A DNA stretch of 64,000 nt. It comes from Dongia mobilis (GTDB lineage Bacteria; Pseudomonadota; Alphaproteobacteria; Dongiales; Dongiaceae). Under the pieces are notes generated by a model. It searched no databases and had not been told where the DNA came from. It was given only the letters and a program-made list of their open reading frames with translations. This document shows positions 53,357 through 63,671 of the stretch, piece by piece; position 1 is the first letter of the stretch; each line of letters begins with the position of its first letter. The stretch covers positions 62,001-126,000 of the forward strand of contig NZ_SNYW01000010.1 in NCBI RefSeq assembly GCF_004363235.1. Reading direction: 5' to 3'. Position numbers and translations under genes: made by a program.

Positions 53357-56300
53357 ATGCGCATTGCTCGTCGTTTCACCAAAGCTGGCCAGTCGCCCTA
53401 TGCGGAGATCCTGTTCCGCCGCACGACCAGCGAGATTAAGAATCCGGACGGCTCGATCGTCTTCCAGTTGAAGGATATCGAGGTCCCGGCCGATTGGTCG
53501 CAGGTGGCGAGCGATGTGCTGGCGCAGAAATACTTCCGCAAGGCGGGTGTCCCGGCGCAGCTGCGACCGGTGATCGAGGGCGACGTGCCGGAATTCCTGT
53601 GGCGGCGCGAGGCCGACCGCGAGGCCCTGGTAAAACTGCCCGCCGAAAAGCGCTTCGGCAGCGAGATGTCGGCCAAGCAGGTGTTCGACCGCATGGCCGG
53701 CACCTGGACCTATTGGGGCTGGAAGGGCGGCTATTTTGACACCGAGGATGACGCCCTCGCCTTCTATGACGAGATGCGCTTCATGATGGCGTGCCAGATG
53801 GGGGCGCCGAACTCCCCGCAATGGTTCAACACCGGCCTGCACTGGGCCTATGGCATCGACGGGCCGGCCCAGGGCCACCATTATGTCGACCACCGCACCG
53901 GCGAACTGACCGTCTCGGCCTCGGCCTACGAGCATCCGCAGCCCCATGCCTGCTTCATCCAGTCGGTGGCCGACGACCTGGTGCAGGAAGGCGGCATCAT
54001 GGACCTCTGGGTGCGCGAGGCGCGCCTCTTCAAATACGGCTCCGGCACAGGCTCCAACTTCTCGCGCCTGCGCGGCGACGGCGAGCGCCTCTCGGGTGGC
54101 GGCCGCTCTTCGGGCCTGATGAGCTTCCTCAAGATCGGCGACCGTGCCGCCGGCGCCATCAAGTCGGGCGGCACCACGCGCCGTGCCGCGAAGATGGTGA
54201 CGGTCGATCTCGACCACCCGGATATCGAGGCCTATATCGACTGGAAAGTGCTGGAAGAGCAGAAGGTGGCGGCCCTCGTCGCCGGCTCGCAAGCCTGCAA
54301 TGAATGCCTCAACAAGGTGATAAAAGCAGCCCATGACGGCATCCATGCCGGAAAGGGCGGCATTGATCCGAAGACCAACCCGGCCTTGAAGGCCGCGATC
54401 CGCGACGCGCGCAAGGCGAAGATTCCCGAGAACTACGTCCAGCGCGTGATCCACTTTGCCGAACAGGGCTACGACAAGATCGACTTCAAGACATATGACA
54501 CCGATTGGGATTCGGATGCCTATCTCACCGTTTCCGGCCAGAACTCGAACAATTCGGTGCGCGTCTCGAACGATTTCATCCAGCGCGTGCTGGATGACGG
54601 CGACTGGAACCTCATCCGCCGCACCGACGGCAAGCTGCACAAGACGCTGAAGGCCCGCGACCTCTGGGAAAAGATCGGCCAGGCAGCCTGGGCCAGCGCC
54701 GACCCCGGCGTGCAATACGACACCACCATCAACGAATGGCATACCTGCCCGGAATCGGGACGCATCAATGCGTCCAATCCGTGCTCGGAATACATGTTCC
54801 TGGACGACACGGCCTGCAACCTCGCCTCGCTCAACCTGATGACCTTCAAGGGCGCGGATGGCAGCATCGACATCGAGGCCTATGAGCACGCCGTGCGGCT
54901 GTGGACCATCGTGCTCGAAATCTCGGTGCTGATGGCGCAGTTCCCGTCCAAGGAAATCGCCCAGCTCTCCTACGAATTCCGGACGCTTGGCCTCGGCTAT
55001 GCCAATATCGGCGGCCTCTTGATGTCGATCGGCCTCTCCTATGACAGCGACGAGGGTCGCGCGCTCACCGCTGCCCTCACCGCGATCATGACCGGCGTTT
55101 CCTACGCCACCTCGGCCGAGATGGCGGGCGAGCTTGGCGCCTTCCCGGGCTATGCCAAGAACGCCGACCACATGCTGCGCGTCATTCGCAACCACCGCCG
55201 CGCCGCCTATGGCGAGAAGGCCGGCTATGAGGGCCTCTCGGTTCTGCCCGTCGCCCTCGATTCCGCCAACTGCCCGGATCAGCGTCTGGTGACGGCTGCC
55301 AAGAAGGCCTGGGACGACGCGCTGGCGCTTGGCGAAAAGCACGGCTATCGCAACGCGCAAGCCACCGTAATCGCGCCCACCGGCACGATCGGCTTGGTCA
55401 TGGATTGCGACACCACCGGCATCGAGCCAGATTTCGCCCTGGTGAAGTTCAAGAAGCTGGCCGGCGGCGGCTATTTCAAGATCATCAACCGCATGGTGCC
55501 GGACGCTCTCACGACACTCGGCTACAGCCCGGCGCAGATCGAGGAGATGGAGCGCTACGCGGTCGGCCACGCCACCCTCAAGGGGGCCCCCTACATCAAT
55601 CACGAGAGCCTGAAGGCCCGCGGCTTCACCGACGAGGCGCTGGAGCGGATCGAGACCTCGCTCGAAAGCGCCTTCGACATCCGCTTTGTCTTCAACAAGT
55701 GGAATTTAGGCGAGGATTTCTGCCGCAACGAGCTTGGCCTCGGCGCGGAGGATCTCGGCAACCCGACCTTCGACATGCTGGCCGCCCTCGGCTTCACCAA
55801 GGCCGAATACGAGGCCGCCAACACCTTCGTCTGCGGCGCCATGACGCTGGAGGGGGCGCCCTTCCTGAAGGACGAGCATCTGCCGGTGTTCGACTGCGCC
55901 AATCCCTGCGGCCGCATCGGCAAGCGCTTCCTCTCGGTCGAGAGCCATATCCGCATGATGGCGGTGGCGCAGAGCTTCATCTCCGGCGCCATCTCGAAGA
56001 CCATCAACATGCCGAACCGGGCCTCGGTCGAGGATTGCAAGGCAGCCTATATGCTGTCCTGGCAGCTGGGCGTAAAAGCGAATGCGCTCTATCGCGACGG
56101 CTCCAAGCTGTCGCAGCCCCTCTCTTCCTCGCTCCTCTCCGACGAGGATCTGGTCGATGACGTGATCGAGGCGCCGGCCGCTGCGCGTGCCCCGATCGTG
56201 GCGGAGCGCATCGTCGAGCGCATCATCGAGCGCGTGGCCGAGGCCGGCCGGCGGCGCCTGCCGGAACGCCGCAAGGGCTACACCCAGAAGGCCATCGTCG

Positions 56301-57055
56301 GCGGCCACAAGGTCTACCTGCGCACCGGCGAATATGAGGACGGCAAGCTGGGCGAAATCTTCATCGACATGCACAAGGAAGGTGCCGCCTTCCGCAGCCT
56401 GATGAACAATTTCGCCATCGCCATCTCGATCGGACTGCAATACGGCGTGCCGCTTGAGGAATTCGTCGAGGCCTTCACCTTCACCCGTTTCGAGCCCAAC
56501 GGCATGGTCGAGGGCAACGACGCCATCAAGATGGCGACTTCGATCCTCGACTACACCTTCCGCGAACTCGCGGTCTCCTATCTCGGTCGCAACGACCTCG
56601 CCCATGTCCAGCCGTCGGACCTCTATCCCGACGCCATGGGTGGCGGTGCCGACGAGCAGGCCATCCCGGAGAAGTTCGAACGCGGCGTCGAGGCAGTGAA
56701 GAAGATCGCCTCCACCGGCTTTGTGCGCTCGAACCTCATCGTGCTGAAGAACGCCTCGATGGTGGCCGGCAACAATGCGCTTGCCATGGACGCGGCCCAT
56801 GAGGCCCAGGCCAGCGCGGGTTCGGGTGGCGGCGATGGCATCGGCATTGCCGCCGTCACCGCCAGTGTCACCAGCACCATGACCGTGGGTGCCGCCGTCG
56901 TGCAGGCGGTGGACAGCCGTCTCGACAAGATCCGCGAAGCCAAGATGAAGGGCTATGAGGGCGATGCCTGCGGCGAATGCGGCAACTTCACCCTGGTGCG
57001 CAACGGCACCTGCATGAAGTGCACCACCTGCGGCTCGACCAGCGGCTGTTCGTAA
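53357..57055 (+). CDS. nrdJ: Adenosylcobalamin-dependent (class II) ribonucleotide reductase
   Basis: A 1232-residue enzyme converting ribonucleotides to deoxyribonucleotides with coenzyme B12, so it works with or without oxygen. The active-site loop [21 protein letters not shown] holds the Asn-Cys-Glu set. [27 protein letters not shown] and [28 protein letters not shown] are also conserved in this class. The C-terminus carries a zinc-ribbon-like GECGNFTL...[13 protein letters not shown] with the redox Cys pairs. Length is normal, with no intein. A terminator follows. Confidence 0.97.
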   Translation: MRIARRFTKAGQSPYAEILFRRTTSEIKNPDGSIVFQLKDIEVPADWSQVASDVLAQKYFRKAGVPAQLRPVIEGDVPEFLWRREADREALVKLPAEKRFGSEMSAKQVFDRMAGTWTYWGWKGGYFDTEDDALAFYDEMRFMMACQMGAPNSPQWFNTGLHWAYGIDGPAQGHHYVDHRTGELTVSASAYEHPQPHACFIQSVADDLVQEGGIMDLWVREARLFKYGSGTGSNFSRLRGDGERLSGGGRSSGLMSFLKIGDRAAGAIKSGGTTRRAAKMVTVDLDHPDIEAYIDWKVLEEQKVAALVAGSQACNECLNKVIKAAHDGIHAGKGGIDPKTNPALKAAIRDARKAKIPENYVQRVIHFAEQGYDKIDFKTYDTDWDSDAYLTVSGQNSNNSVRVSNDFIQRVLDDGDWNLIRRTDGKLHKTLKARDLWEKIGQAAWASADPGVQYDTTINEWHTCPESGRINASNPCSEYMFLDDTACNLASLNLMTFKGADGSIDIEAYEHAVRLWTIVLEISVLMAQFPSKEIAQLSYEFRTLGLGYANIGGLLMSIGLSYDSDEGRALTAALTAIMTGVSYATSAEMAGELGAFPGYAKNADHMLRVIRNHRRAAYGEKAGYEGLSVLPVALDSANCPDQRLVTAAKKAWDDALALGEKHGYRNAQATVIAPTGTIGLVMDCDTTGIEPDFALVKFKKLAGGGYFKIINRMVPDALTTLGYSPAQIEEMERYAVGHATLKGAPYINHESLKARGFTDEALERIETSLESAFDIRFVFNKWNLGEDFCRNELGLGAEDLGNPTFDMLAALGFTKAEYEAANTFVCGAMTLEGAPFLKDEHLPVFDCANPCGRIGKRFLSVESHIRMMAVAQSFISGAISKTINMPNRASVEDCKAAYMLSWQLGVKANALYRDGSKLSQPLSSSLLSDEDLVDDVIEAPAAARAPIVAERIVERIIERVAEAGRRRLPERRKGYTQKAIVGGHKVYLRTGEYEDGKLGEIFIDMHKEGAAFRSLMNNFAIAISIGLQYGVPLEEFVEAFTFTRFEPNGMVEGNDAIKMATSILDYTFRELAVSYLGRNDLAHVQPSDLYPDAMGGGADEQAIPEKFERGVEAVKKIASTGFVRSNLIVLKNASMVAGNNALAMDAAHEAQASAGSGGGDGIGIAAVTASVTSTMTVGAAVVQAVDSRLDKIREAKMKGYEGDACGECGNFTLVRNGTCMKCTTCGSTSGCS

Positions 57056-57131
57056 CCGGCCGCGGCGCCGTGGCCAGTGGCGGTATGCGGGATCGCTCGC
57101 TTCTCCGAACTGGCGCAGTTGCCGAGAAACC

Positions 57132-57171
57132 GCCGGGTCCGTGTTGATCACGGGCCCGGCTTTGTTTTTTT
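57132..57171 (+). terminator. Rho-independent terminator after nrdJ
   Basis: A 12-bp stem (57132-57143 with 57149-57160, one G-T pair), loop TTGAT, followed by TTTG and seven T. Confidence 0.93.
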
Positions 57172-57234
57172 CACTTCTGGCGGTACCGGCATCCCCGGCT
57201 TGTGAAATCCCAGGACGTGCTAGAATGAACCGCC

Positions 57235-58056
57235 ATGAATACGGAAACTGCAACAACGGAATGGCGGCCGGCGCCCGGTACGATTGACCAGCATAGCTTT
57301 GCCATCGGCGACATCCATGGCATGCGGCACCATTTCGATGCCCTGCTGTCACGGATCGCGCACATCATCGCCACCGAATCAGTGCAGGCGCCGCGGGTGG
57401 TATTGCTCGGCGACTACATCGACCGTGGGCCGGCTTCGCTTTCCATCCTGAAACAGATTCTGACGACGGATCTCATTCCCGGTGCCGAGACACTTACCCT
57501 GCCTGGCAATCACGAAACGATGCTCGCGACTGTGCTCCGAGAGGAAGGGCCGGCCCTTGAGGAGCATGTCGAGAACTGGCTGCGCTGGGGGGCTGCCGCC
57601 ATCGCGCGCGAATTGGGACAATCGGCCGAGAGTGCGGCCAGCCGCCCGGGCGCCTTTGTGAAGGCGATCCGGGACTATCTCGGTGCGGATGCAATCCGGC
57701 AATTCCTGACCCTCGATCTGGCGCACCGGGACACCGACTACCTTTTCATTCACGCCGGGCTGCATCCGCTGAACTCCTTGCGCGACAGCCTTGCCTGCGA
57801 TTGGCAGTCCATGCCCTACAACCAGCACCGGCATCCGGTCTGGTGCAGGTATCCGTTTCTCGACCATAACGGGCCGTTCGACGGCGATGTGGTTGTCGTC
57901 CACGGCCATACCATTCAGCGCGAACCGCTGGTAACCGCCAACAAGATCGGTGTTGATACAGGTGCCTACGAGGGCGGTCCCCTGACCTGCGTGGAACTCA
58001 AAGGAGATCGCCTGCGCTTTCACCAGGTGCGCTTGGCACCGGGCGGCAATGCGTGA
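57235..58056 (+). CDS. PPP-family metallophosphoesterase (Ser/Thr phosphatase-like)
   Basis: A 273-residue metallophosphatase with all PPP motifs: GDIHG (residues ~25-29), GDYIDRGP, GNHE, HAG and HGH. Such bacterial enzymes act on phosphoproteins or on dinucleoside polyphosphates. Which one is unclear here. It overlaps the downstream GNAT frame and is probably co-transcribed with it. The start at 57235 is the only ATG before the fold. Confidence 0.92.
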   Translation: MNTETATTEWRPAPGTIDQHSFAIGDIHGMRHHFDALLSRIAHIIATESVQAPRVVLLGDYIDRGPASLSILKQILTTDLIPGAETLTLPGNHETMLATVLREEGPALEEHVENWLRWGAAAIARELGQSAESAASRPGAFVKAIRDYLGADAIRQFLTLDLAHRDTDYLFIHAGLHPLNSLRDSLACDWQSMPYNQHRHPVWCRYPFLDHNGPFDGDVVVVHGHTIQREPLVTANKIGVDTGAYEGGPLTCVELKGDRLRFHQVRLAPGGNA

Positions 58057-58064
58057 GGATGCAG

Positions 58065-58553
58065 ATGAACGAAATCGTACTGCGCGATGCTGGCCCGGAG
58101 GACGCGGCGGCACTGGCGACGATGATTCGCGCACTGGCAGCCCACGATGGCAGCAGTGCCGACTTAAACTTCACGAGCGACCAGCTGCGACTGGCGCTCA
58201 CCGCGCCGGCACCGAGGCTGCGCGCCATCCTGACGATGGATGGCGACAAACCCGTCGGCTTCATCACCTACACGATCGATTTTGCCATCTGGATCGCCAG
58301 CGACGTGCTGCGGATCGACGACCTCTATCTGGAAACCGCCTATCGCGGCCAGGGTCTGGGCCGCCGCCTGATGGCCGAGATCGCCCGCCGCGCCCTCGCC
58401 GGCGGCATGCAGGCGCGCTGGGAGGTGGTGCCGCAGAACCGCAGCGCCCAGGCCTTCTACCGCAGCCTCGGCGCGGAACTCCGCGACAAGATCATCGCGC
58501 GCTGGGATGCCCCGGCCATGGCCGCGCTGCTGGCTGACAGGCCGGGCGGCTGA
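58065..58553 (+). CDS. GNAT-family N-acetyltransferase
   Basis: A 162-residue GNAT protein. The acetyl-CoA loop is in DDLYLETAYRGQGLGRRLMAEIARRAL (RGQGLGRR), then QARWEVVPQNRSAQAFYRSLGAEL. It resembles the diamine/polyamine acetyltransferase-like branch (YGLFFHYT region absent), so the acceptor is uncertain. ATG 58065 has GAGG 6 bases upstream. The open frame starts slightly earlier at a GTG within the phosphatase stop. Confidence 0.88.
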   Translation: MNEIVLRDAGPEDAAALATMIRALAAHDGSSADLNFTSDQLRLALTAPAPRLRAILTMDGDKPVGFITYTIDFAIWIASDVLRIDDLYLETAYRGQGLGRRLMAEIARRALAGGMQARWEVVPQNRSAQAFYRSLGAELRDKIIARWDAPAMAALLADRPGG

Positions 58554-58573
58554 AGCTGCGCTTTCTACCAGGT

Positions 58574-58606
58574 GACGACCGGCCGAAGGGCGTTCGGCCG
58601 GTCGTC
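58574..58606. terminator. Perfect 14-bp hairpin between convergent genes
   Basis: 58574-58587 pairs without mismatch with 58593-58606 around a GGGCG loop. There is no T-run on either side, so it may act as a weak or Rho-assisted terminator or as an RNA-stabilising end. Confidence 0.55.
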
Positions 58607-58631
58607 AAGTCTCCAGCGCGGCAGCGCAATG

Positions 58632-60668
58632 TCAGAGGCTGCGCACCGTCTGCAGGAAGCTCTCCACCTCGCGCTTCAGCCGGACGCCGTTCTCGCTGAG
58701 TTCGCTCGCTGCCGACAGGACCTGCGACGAGCCGGCACTGGTCTGCTGCGACGCCTGGGTGACCCCGATGATGTTCGAGGTGACCTCGGCCGTTCCGGCC
58801 GCCGCCTGCTGGACATTGCGCGAAATCTCGGCCGTTGCGGCGCCCTGTTCCTCCACGGCCGAGGCGATTCCGGTTGAAATTTCGTTCACCCGGTTGATCG
58901 TCTGGGTGATGCTGACGATTGCCTTGGCGGAACCCTCCGTCGAGTCCTGGATGGCCTTTACCTGCGCGGCGATCTCATCCGTGGCGCGCGCGGTCTGGGT
59001 CGCCAGGTTCTTGACTTCCGACGCCACCACGGCAAACCCCTTGCCGGCCTCGCCGGCCCGCGCCGCCTCGATGGTGGCGTTGAGGGCCAGGAGATTGGTC
59101 TGCGAGGCGATCTCGTTGATCAGCGTCACCACCTCGCCGATTTTCTGTGCCGCGGCGGCGAGCCCGTTGACCTTGGCGTTGGTATCCTCGGCCTGCTCCA
59201 CGGCCGCGCCGACGATTCGGGTCGATTCCGACACCTGGTGGTTGATCTCCCTGATCGAGGCCGACAATTCCTCGGTGGCGGAGGCCACCGTCTGCACGTT
59301 CTGCGTCATCTGCTCGGAGGCGGCAGCGACGGCATTCGATTGCTGGGCCGTTTCCTCGGCGGTCGCGGAGAGCGACTGCGCCGTCGCCTGAAGCTCGGTC
59401 GCCGCCGCACTGACGACGCCCACCACCTCGCCGATCACCTTGTCGAACTCGGCAACGGCCGCTTCCATCTTCTTGCCGCGCTCGACCTGACGGCGCTGCT
59501 CGGCTTCCTGGATCGTGCGCAGGCGTTCTGCCTCGATCAGGCCCTCCTTGAACACCTGGACGGAACGCGCCATCTCGCCGATTTCGTCACGATTGGCCGT
59601 TGCCGGGACACCGATTTCGCGATCACCGTCGCCCAACTTCTTCATGACATCCGCCATCATGACGACCGGCCTCGCAATGCCGCCGGCCACCAGAAGCGAG
59701 ACGACGATGCCAAGCGCAAAGCCGCTGAGCGCGATGACGACGATAACGATCTCGGTCGTTACGATGGTGTCGCTGAGGTCGCTGCGCAGGCGTTCTTCCT
59801 CGGCTGTGATCTCGTTTGTCACGTCATCCAGCGTCGCCCTTGCATCGGCCTCCATATCGACCATCTCCACTTCGATGATGCGCTGGAGCTCCATGTGGTC
59901 CTTGATCGCAGTTTCGGCCGCTTCGCGATATTCCTTCGCAACCACGACCATCTCTTCGTAGATCCCGCGGAGTTCGCTGCCTTGCGTCGCCCTGTCGATC
60001 CCGGCCAGGACCTGCTGCATCTCCTGGAGAGATGCCTCGAAGGTCGCCTTCGCTTCCTCCTTGTCGAGGCCGAGAATGGTCGACAGCGCGCCATGCCCGC
60101 GAGCAAGGGCGATCTCGGCGGACATCGCCAGGACCAGAGCCTCCGAATTGCCGCTGGCCGCGGCCCTGCGGCTCACCTCCTCCAGGTCCGCCATCAGCTT
60201 GGCGCTGTCGGGCATAATTACTTCGTCAACCAGCTTGCGTTCCTCAGCCGAGAGGGCGCCGACCTTCTTGAAGACATCGCCATATTGGCCAATGACTTCG
60301 CGAACGCGTTGCAGTTTCTCTCGCTCGCTGTCGGTATGGGCCAGACCGATGGCATCATCGATCTTCGCCGCCACCTCTGCCGCCAGCGCTTCCTCCTTGG
60401 TGAGAATCGAGGTATCGCCGCTCAACAGGAAATCCTTGGCGTGGCTATTGATCTCGGTGAAGTCGCCGGCGATCTCCTTGCTGACAACGCCCAGCTTGGC
60501 GGCTTCACTGTACTCCTCGAAGTTTCGCGCGACATGGGTAAAGGAAAAGAAGGAAAGTCCGCCGACGATTGCCAGCATACCCAGCACGATACCCGATCCT
60601 GCCAGGATCTTTGTCCGGATCCTGACATTACCCAGGAACGTTCGGTCATTGGTGGCCTCAATAGACAT
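58632..60668 (-). CDS. Transmembrane methyl-accepting chemotaxis protein
   Basis: A 678-residue receptor. The first membrane helix (~22-44, [19 protein letters not shown]) is followed by a ~260-residue helical periplasmic sensor and a second membrane helix (~300-325, [25 protein letters not shown]). A HAMP domain then leads ([19 protein letters not shown]...) into the signalling domain with tip [20 protein letters not shown]. It has no C-terminal CheR/B docking pentapeptide that I can recognise. The sensor resembles helical-bundle types. The ligand is unknown. Confidence 0.94.
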   Translation of the reverse strand: MSIEATNDRTFLGNVRIRTKILAGSGIVLGMLAIVGGLSFFSFTHVARNFEEYSEAAKLGVVSKEIAGDFTEINSHAKDFLLSGDTSILTKEEALAAEVAAKIDDAIGLAHTDSEREKLQRVREVIGQYGDVFKKVGALSAEERKLVDEVIMPDSAKLMADLEEVSRRAAASGNSEALVLAMSAEIALARGHGALSTILGLDKEEAKATFEASLQEMQQVLAGIDRATQGSELRGIYEEMVVVAKEYREAAETAIKDHMELQRIIEVEMVDMEADARATLDDVTNEITAEEERLRSDLSDTIVTTEIVIVVIALSGFALGIVVSLLVAGGIARPVVMMADVMKKLGDGDREIGVPATANRDEIGEMARSVQVFKEGLIEAERLRTIQEAEQRRQVERGKKMEAAVAEFDKVIGEVVGVVSAAATELQATAQSLSATAEETAQQSNAVAAASEQMTQNVQTVASATEELSASIREINHQVSESTRIVGAAVEQAEDTNAKVNGLAAAAQKIGEVVTLINEIASQTNLLALNATIEAARAGEAGKGFAVVASEVKNLATQTARATDEIAAQVKAIQDSTEGSAKAIVSITQTINRVNEISTGIASAVEEQGAATAEISRNVQQAAAGTAEVTSNIIGVTQASQQTSAGSSQVLSAASELSENGVRLKREVESFLQTVRSL

Positions 60669-61229
60669 AGCCGCATTTCCCTTGGTTTCGTTATGGGTCA
60701 GTTGATGCGGTCGAGTTCGTCATGGCGCGACGGCCCGGACTCGGCCTCGAATAGTGCGACTGTTACGGCACTGTTCTGCGATCGGATTTCGGAATTCGAC
60801 TATTCGGGACAAGTTTTTTCGTTTTCGCATCAAACCCTTAACGCAGCGTTCATACGTCTTAACTGCACGTTAACGCGGGATGGCGCCTCGGCAAGGATCG
60901 GTGCCTTCGCTTGTAACGAAAGTGCAATAGTCTCTCGATCCGGAAGCGCCGCGGGGGCAGGCAAGATGAGTCAATGGTCGGCGGGGCAGCGCGCCAATGC
61001 AGGGCGCGGGATGCGACAACGGATCATGGAAGCCAAGGCCACGACTGATCCCAGCGCACCGCCAACAGCACGAACAACCGACCTCCGGAACATCGCGTTC
61101 CGGATGCGCAACGAACGCAAGCACTCACTGAAATCGGTCAGCGCGTAGGCAAAGTCGGGCTCGAATGGAATTGGTGGGGCGGCCACAACTAAGGCCGGGG
61201 GGTTGGCGCGTCATTGCCCTCGTCGCCGG
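60669..61229. other. Intergenic region with no confident gene
   Basis: 561 bases upstream of the chemoreceptor gene. Short open frames occur on both strands: a plus-strand one ending at 61148 (last 60 residues from ATG 60966) and a minus-strand one 60971-61186 starting GTG. Neither has a convincing ribosome site or recognisable sequence. AT-rich stretches around 60,810-60,880, including TTAACG repeats, probably hold control elements. Confidence 0.5.
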
Positions 61230-62195
61230 TCAGCTGCGCGCAAACCCGTCCAGCGCCGCCACGATTGCGCCGCTCGTCGCCTCATCCCCGGCATCGTGCC
61301 CGCCCTGATCGATGGTGACCAGCCGCGCCTCCGGCCAAGCGCGCGCCAGGCGCCAAGGTGTCACCAGGGGATTGCAGAGGTCGACACGGCCATGAATGAG
61401 CACCGCCGGAACATGACCCAGCCCCTCCACGGCGGCCAGTAATTCGCCGTCGGCAAGCCAGGCCCGTTGCGACCAATAGAGCGTCACCAGCCGGGCAAAG
61501 CCGAGGCGGAAGCGCGGATCGGCATAGCGCGGATGCGGCTTCTGGTCGGCGCGCAAGGCAACGATCGCGGCTTCCCAATCACACCAGGCTCGCGCCGCCC
61601 TCTCCTGTGTGGCCGGATCGGGATCGATCAGCAGTCGGTGATAGGCGGTGGCAATGTCGCCGTCACGCAGATGCGCCGGTAGGGCATCCCGGAAACGTTC
61701 CCAAGCCGCGGGGAAGTAAATACCGACGCCGCGCGTGATCCAGTCGATCTCGAAGGACGTGGTGGTGGCGATGCTGAACAGAACCATCTCGCGCACACAT
61801 TCGGCATGCCGCGCAGCATAGGCCAGCGCCAGGGTCGAACCCCAGGAGGCCCCCAGTACCAACCAGCATTGGATGCCAAGATGCCGCCGCAATTGCTCGA
61901 TATCGGCAATGAGATGCGCGGTCGTGTTGGCGGCCAGCGCGTCGACGGTATCGCCGGCATGGGGCCGGCTTCGTCCGCAGCCGCGCTGGTCCATCAGGAT
62001 GACGCGGTAGCGCATGGGGTCGAAATAGCGCCGCCAGCCCGGTGTGCAGCCCGACCCCGGCCCGCCATGCAGCACAAGCGCCGGCTTGCCCGCCGGGTTG
62101 CCGCATTCTTCCCAATAGATCTGATGTCCATCGCCGACGGCAAGATGGCCCCAACTATGGGGTTCGCATGGAGGATAGAGCGGGTCGTTCGACAA
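61230..62195 (-). CDS. pip: Prolyl iminopeptidase
   Basis: A 321-residue alpha/beta hydrolase of peptidase family S33 that removes N-terminal proline. Motifs are LHGGPGSGCTP (oxyanion), MDQRGCGRSRPHA, the nucleophile S117 in LGASWGSTLAL, an Asp in HGRVDLCNP and a His in QGGHDAG. The usual GGSWGS is GASWGS here. Length is typical. It begins just after the aminotransferase stop and is likely co-transcribed. Confidence 0.94.
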   Translation of the reverse strand: MSNDPLYPPCEPHSWGHLAVGDGHQIYWEECGNPAGKPALVLHGGPGSGCTPGWRRYFDPMRYRVILMDQRGCGRSRPHAGDTVDALAANTTAHLIADIEQLRRHLGIQCWLVLGASWGSTLALAYAARHAECVREMVLFSIATTTSFEIDWITRGVGIYFPAAWERFRDALPAHLRDGDIATAYHRLLIDPDPATQERAARAWCDWEAAIVALRADQKPHPRYADPRFRLGFARLVTLYWSQRAWLADGELLAAVEGLGHVPAVLIHGRVDLCNPLVTPWRLARAWPEARLVTIDQGGHDAGDEATSGAIVAALDGFARS

Positions 62196-62197
62196 TG

Positions 62198-63517
62198 TCA
62201 GCCCCCGAAGGAAGCCAACGCCTGCTCCATGGCATCCAGGAAGATGTCCGCGTGTTCCCGGGTGAAGACCAGCGGCGGACGGATCTTCAGTACATTGGCG
62301 CCGGGGCCGGTGGCGCTGATCAGGATGCGGCGGCGCCTCAGATCGTTGACCACATGGGTCGCGGCGGCGGCCAAGGGTTCCTTCGTCTTCCGGTCCTTCA
62401 CGAATTCAAGGCCCAGGAACAGCCCGGCACCGCGCACATCGCCGATGATCTCGTATCTCCCGGCAAGGCGCTGCAACCCCTCCAGCATATATGTGCCAAC
62501 CTTGCCGGCATTCTCGGCCAGGTTCTCGGCCTCGATCACCTCCAGCACCGCGCGCCCCACGGCGCAGGAAACCGGGTTGCCGCCAAAGGTATTGAAGTAA
62601 CGCGACTTCGCGCCGAACTCGGCGACGATATGCGGCTGCATCACGGCAGCGGCGATCGGATGGCCGTTGCCCATGGGCTTGCCGATGGTCACCATGTCGG
62701 GGACGAGGTCGTGGCGCGCGAAGCCCCACCATGCGGGCCCCACGCGGGCAAAGCCGGGCTGCACCTCGTCGGCGATATAGATGCCGCCCGCCGCCCGCAT
62801 GGCGGCGACCGCCTCCTTCAGGAAACCGGGCTCGCCGGGAAAGACGCCGTCGCTCGAGAAAATACCGTCCACCACCAATGCGCAGGGTTTGATGTTCCTC
62901 TGCCGCATCTCGTCGAGGGCCTGCCTGACCCCCGCCGCGAAGGCAGCCCCGACATTGCCGTCGATGCGATAGGTATCGGGTGCCGGGACCAGGCGGACAT
63001 GTTCGCCCCGCGGCACATAGTCACCGAGCGAGGGTGACATCTCCGAGATGGCTAGGGTGAGGCCGTGATAGGCAAGCTTCGTGACGACGACACCTGTCCC
63101 CCCGGTATGGGAACGCGCGATGCGGATGGCGAGGTCATTGGCCTCCGACCCCGTACAGGTAAACATGACATGACCGAGTTCCGACGGAAACTTCGCCAGC
63201 AGCTTCTCGGCATAGTCAACGATGGTTTCGTGCAGATAGCGGGTGTGGGTATTGAGCACGGATGCCTGCTCGCACAGCGCCTTCACCACATGCGGATGGC
63301 AATGCCCGACCGAGGCGACGTTGTTGTAGACGTCGAGATAGCGGCTGCCGTCGGGATCGAAAAGCCAGACCCCCTCGCCCCTTACGATATGCAGCGGCTG
63401 CTCGTAGAACAGGCGGTAGGCTGGCCCCAGCAGCTTCTGCCGCCGGCGGATAATGTCCATGTCTCCGGCGGAAAGATCACCCTCGCGCCCTGGCACATAT
63501 TGATTCACCATCGCCAT
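62198..63517 (-). CDS. Class III PLP aminotransferase or phospho-lyase
   Basis: A 439-residue fold-type I enzyme of the class III (omega-aminotransferase) group. It has FTCTGSEANDLAIRIAR, GIYIADEVQPGFARVG (Asp to PLP) and MVTIGKPMGNGHPIAA, which holds the Schiff-base Lys. The family includes AGXT2-type transaminases and the ethanolamine-phosphate and phosphohydroxylysine phospho-lyases. The APH-type kinase gene immediately upstream makes a phospho-lyase plausible. It lies 2 bases from the pip start. Confidence 0.9.
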   Translation of the reverse strand: MAMVNQYVPGREGDLSAGDMDIIRRRQKLLGPAYRLFYEQPLHIVRGEGVWLFDPDGSRYLDVYNNVASVGHCHPHVVKALCEQASVLNTHTRYLHETIVDYAEKLLAKFPSELGHVMFTCTGSEANDLAIRIARSHTGGTGVVVTKLAYHGLTLAISEMSPSLGDYVPRGEHVRLVPAPDTYRIDGNVGAAFAAGVRQALDEMRQRNIKPCALVVDGIFSSDGVFPGEPGFLKEAVAAMRAAGGIYIADEVQPGFARVGPAWWGFARHDLVPDMVTIGKPMGNGHPIAAAVMQPHIVAEFGAKSRYFNTFGGNPVSCAVGRAVLEVIEAENLAENAGKVGTYMLEGLQRLAGRYEIIGDVRGAGLFLGLEFVKDRKTKEPLAAAATHVVNDLRRRRILISATGPGANVLKIRPPLVFTREHADIFLDAMEQALASFGG

Positions 63518-63603
63518 GATGTCGTCTCCTGCCTACTGATAAGACCCCTTGCCCCAACCCCTTTTCCATAGGGCCGAGGGACTGGGAAGCGAGCCTGTTC
63601 GAA

Positions 63604-63642
63604 CCTCCTCGCCCCGCTTGCGGCGAGTGGGCCGGGGTGAGG
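63604..63642. repeat. Palindromic intergenic repeat, family B
   Basis: Begins CCTCCTCGCCCCGCTTGCGG and ends CGAGTGGGCCGGGGTGAGG, related to the element at 49,014-49,060. It lies between the kinase and aminotransferase genes. Confidence 0.55.
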
Positions 63643-63671
63643 CGTTGATCCACCGCCCGCCCGTCCTGATG

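Noticed and set aside
53318-55603. A 761-residue minus-strand open frame opposite nrdJ
   Set aside because: Antisense shadow of a conserved gene, with no recognisable domain or ribosome site.
60966-61186. Short open frames on both strands upstream of the chemoreceptor gene
   Set aside because: No convincing ribosome site, no recognisable sequence, and strand conflict between the two. Left as unassigned intergenic DNA.
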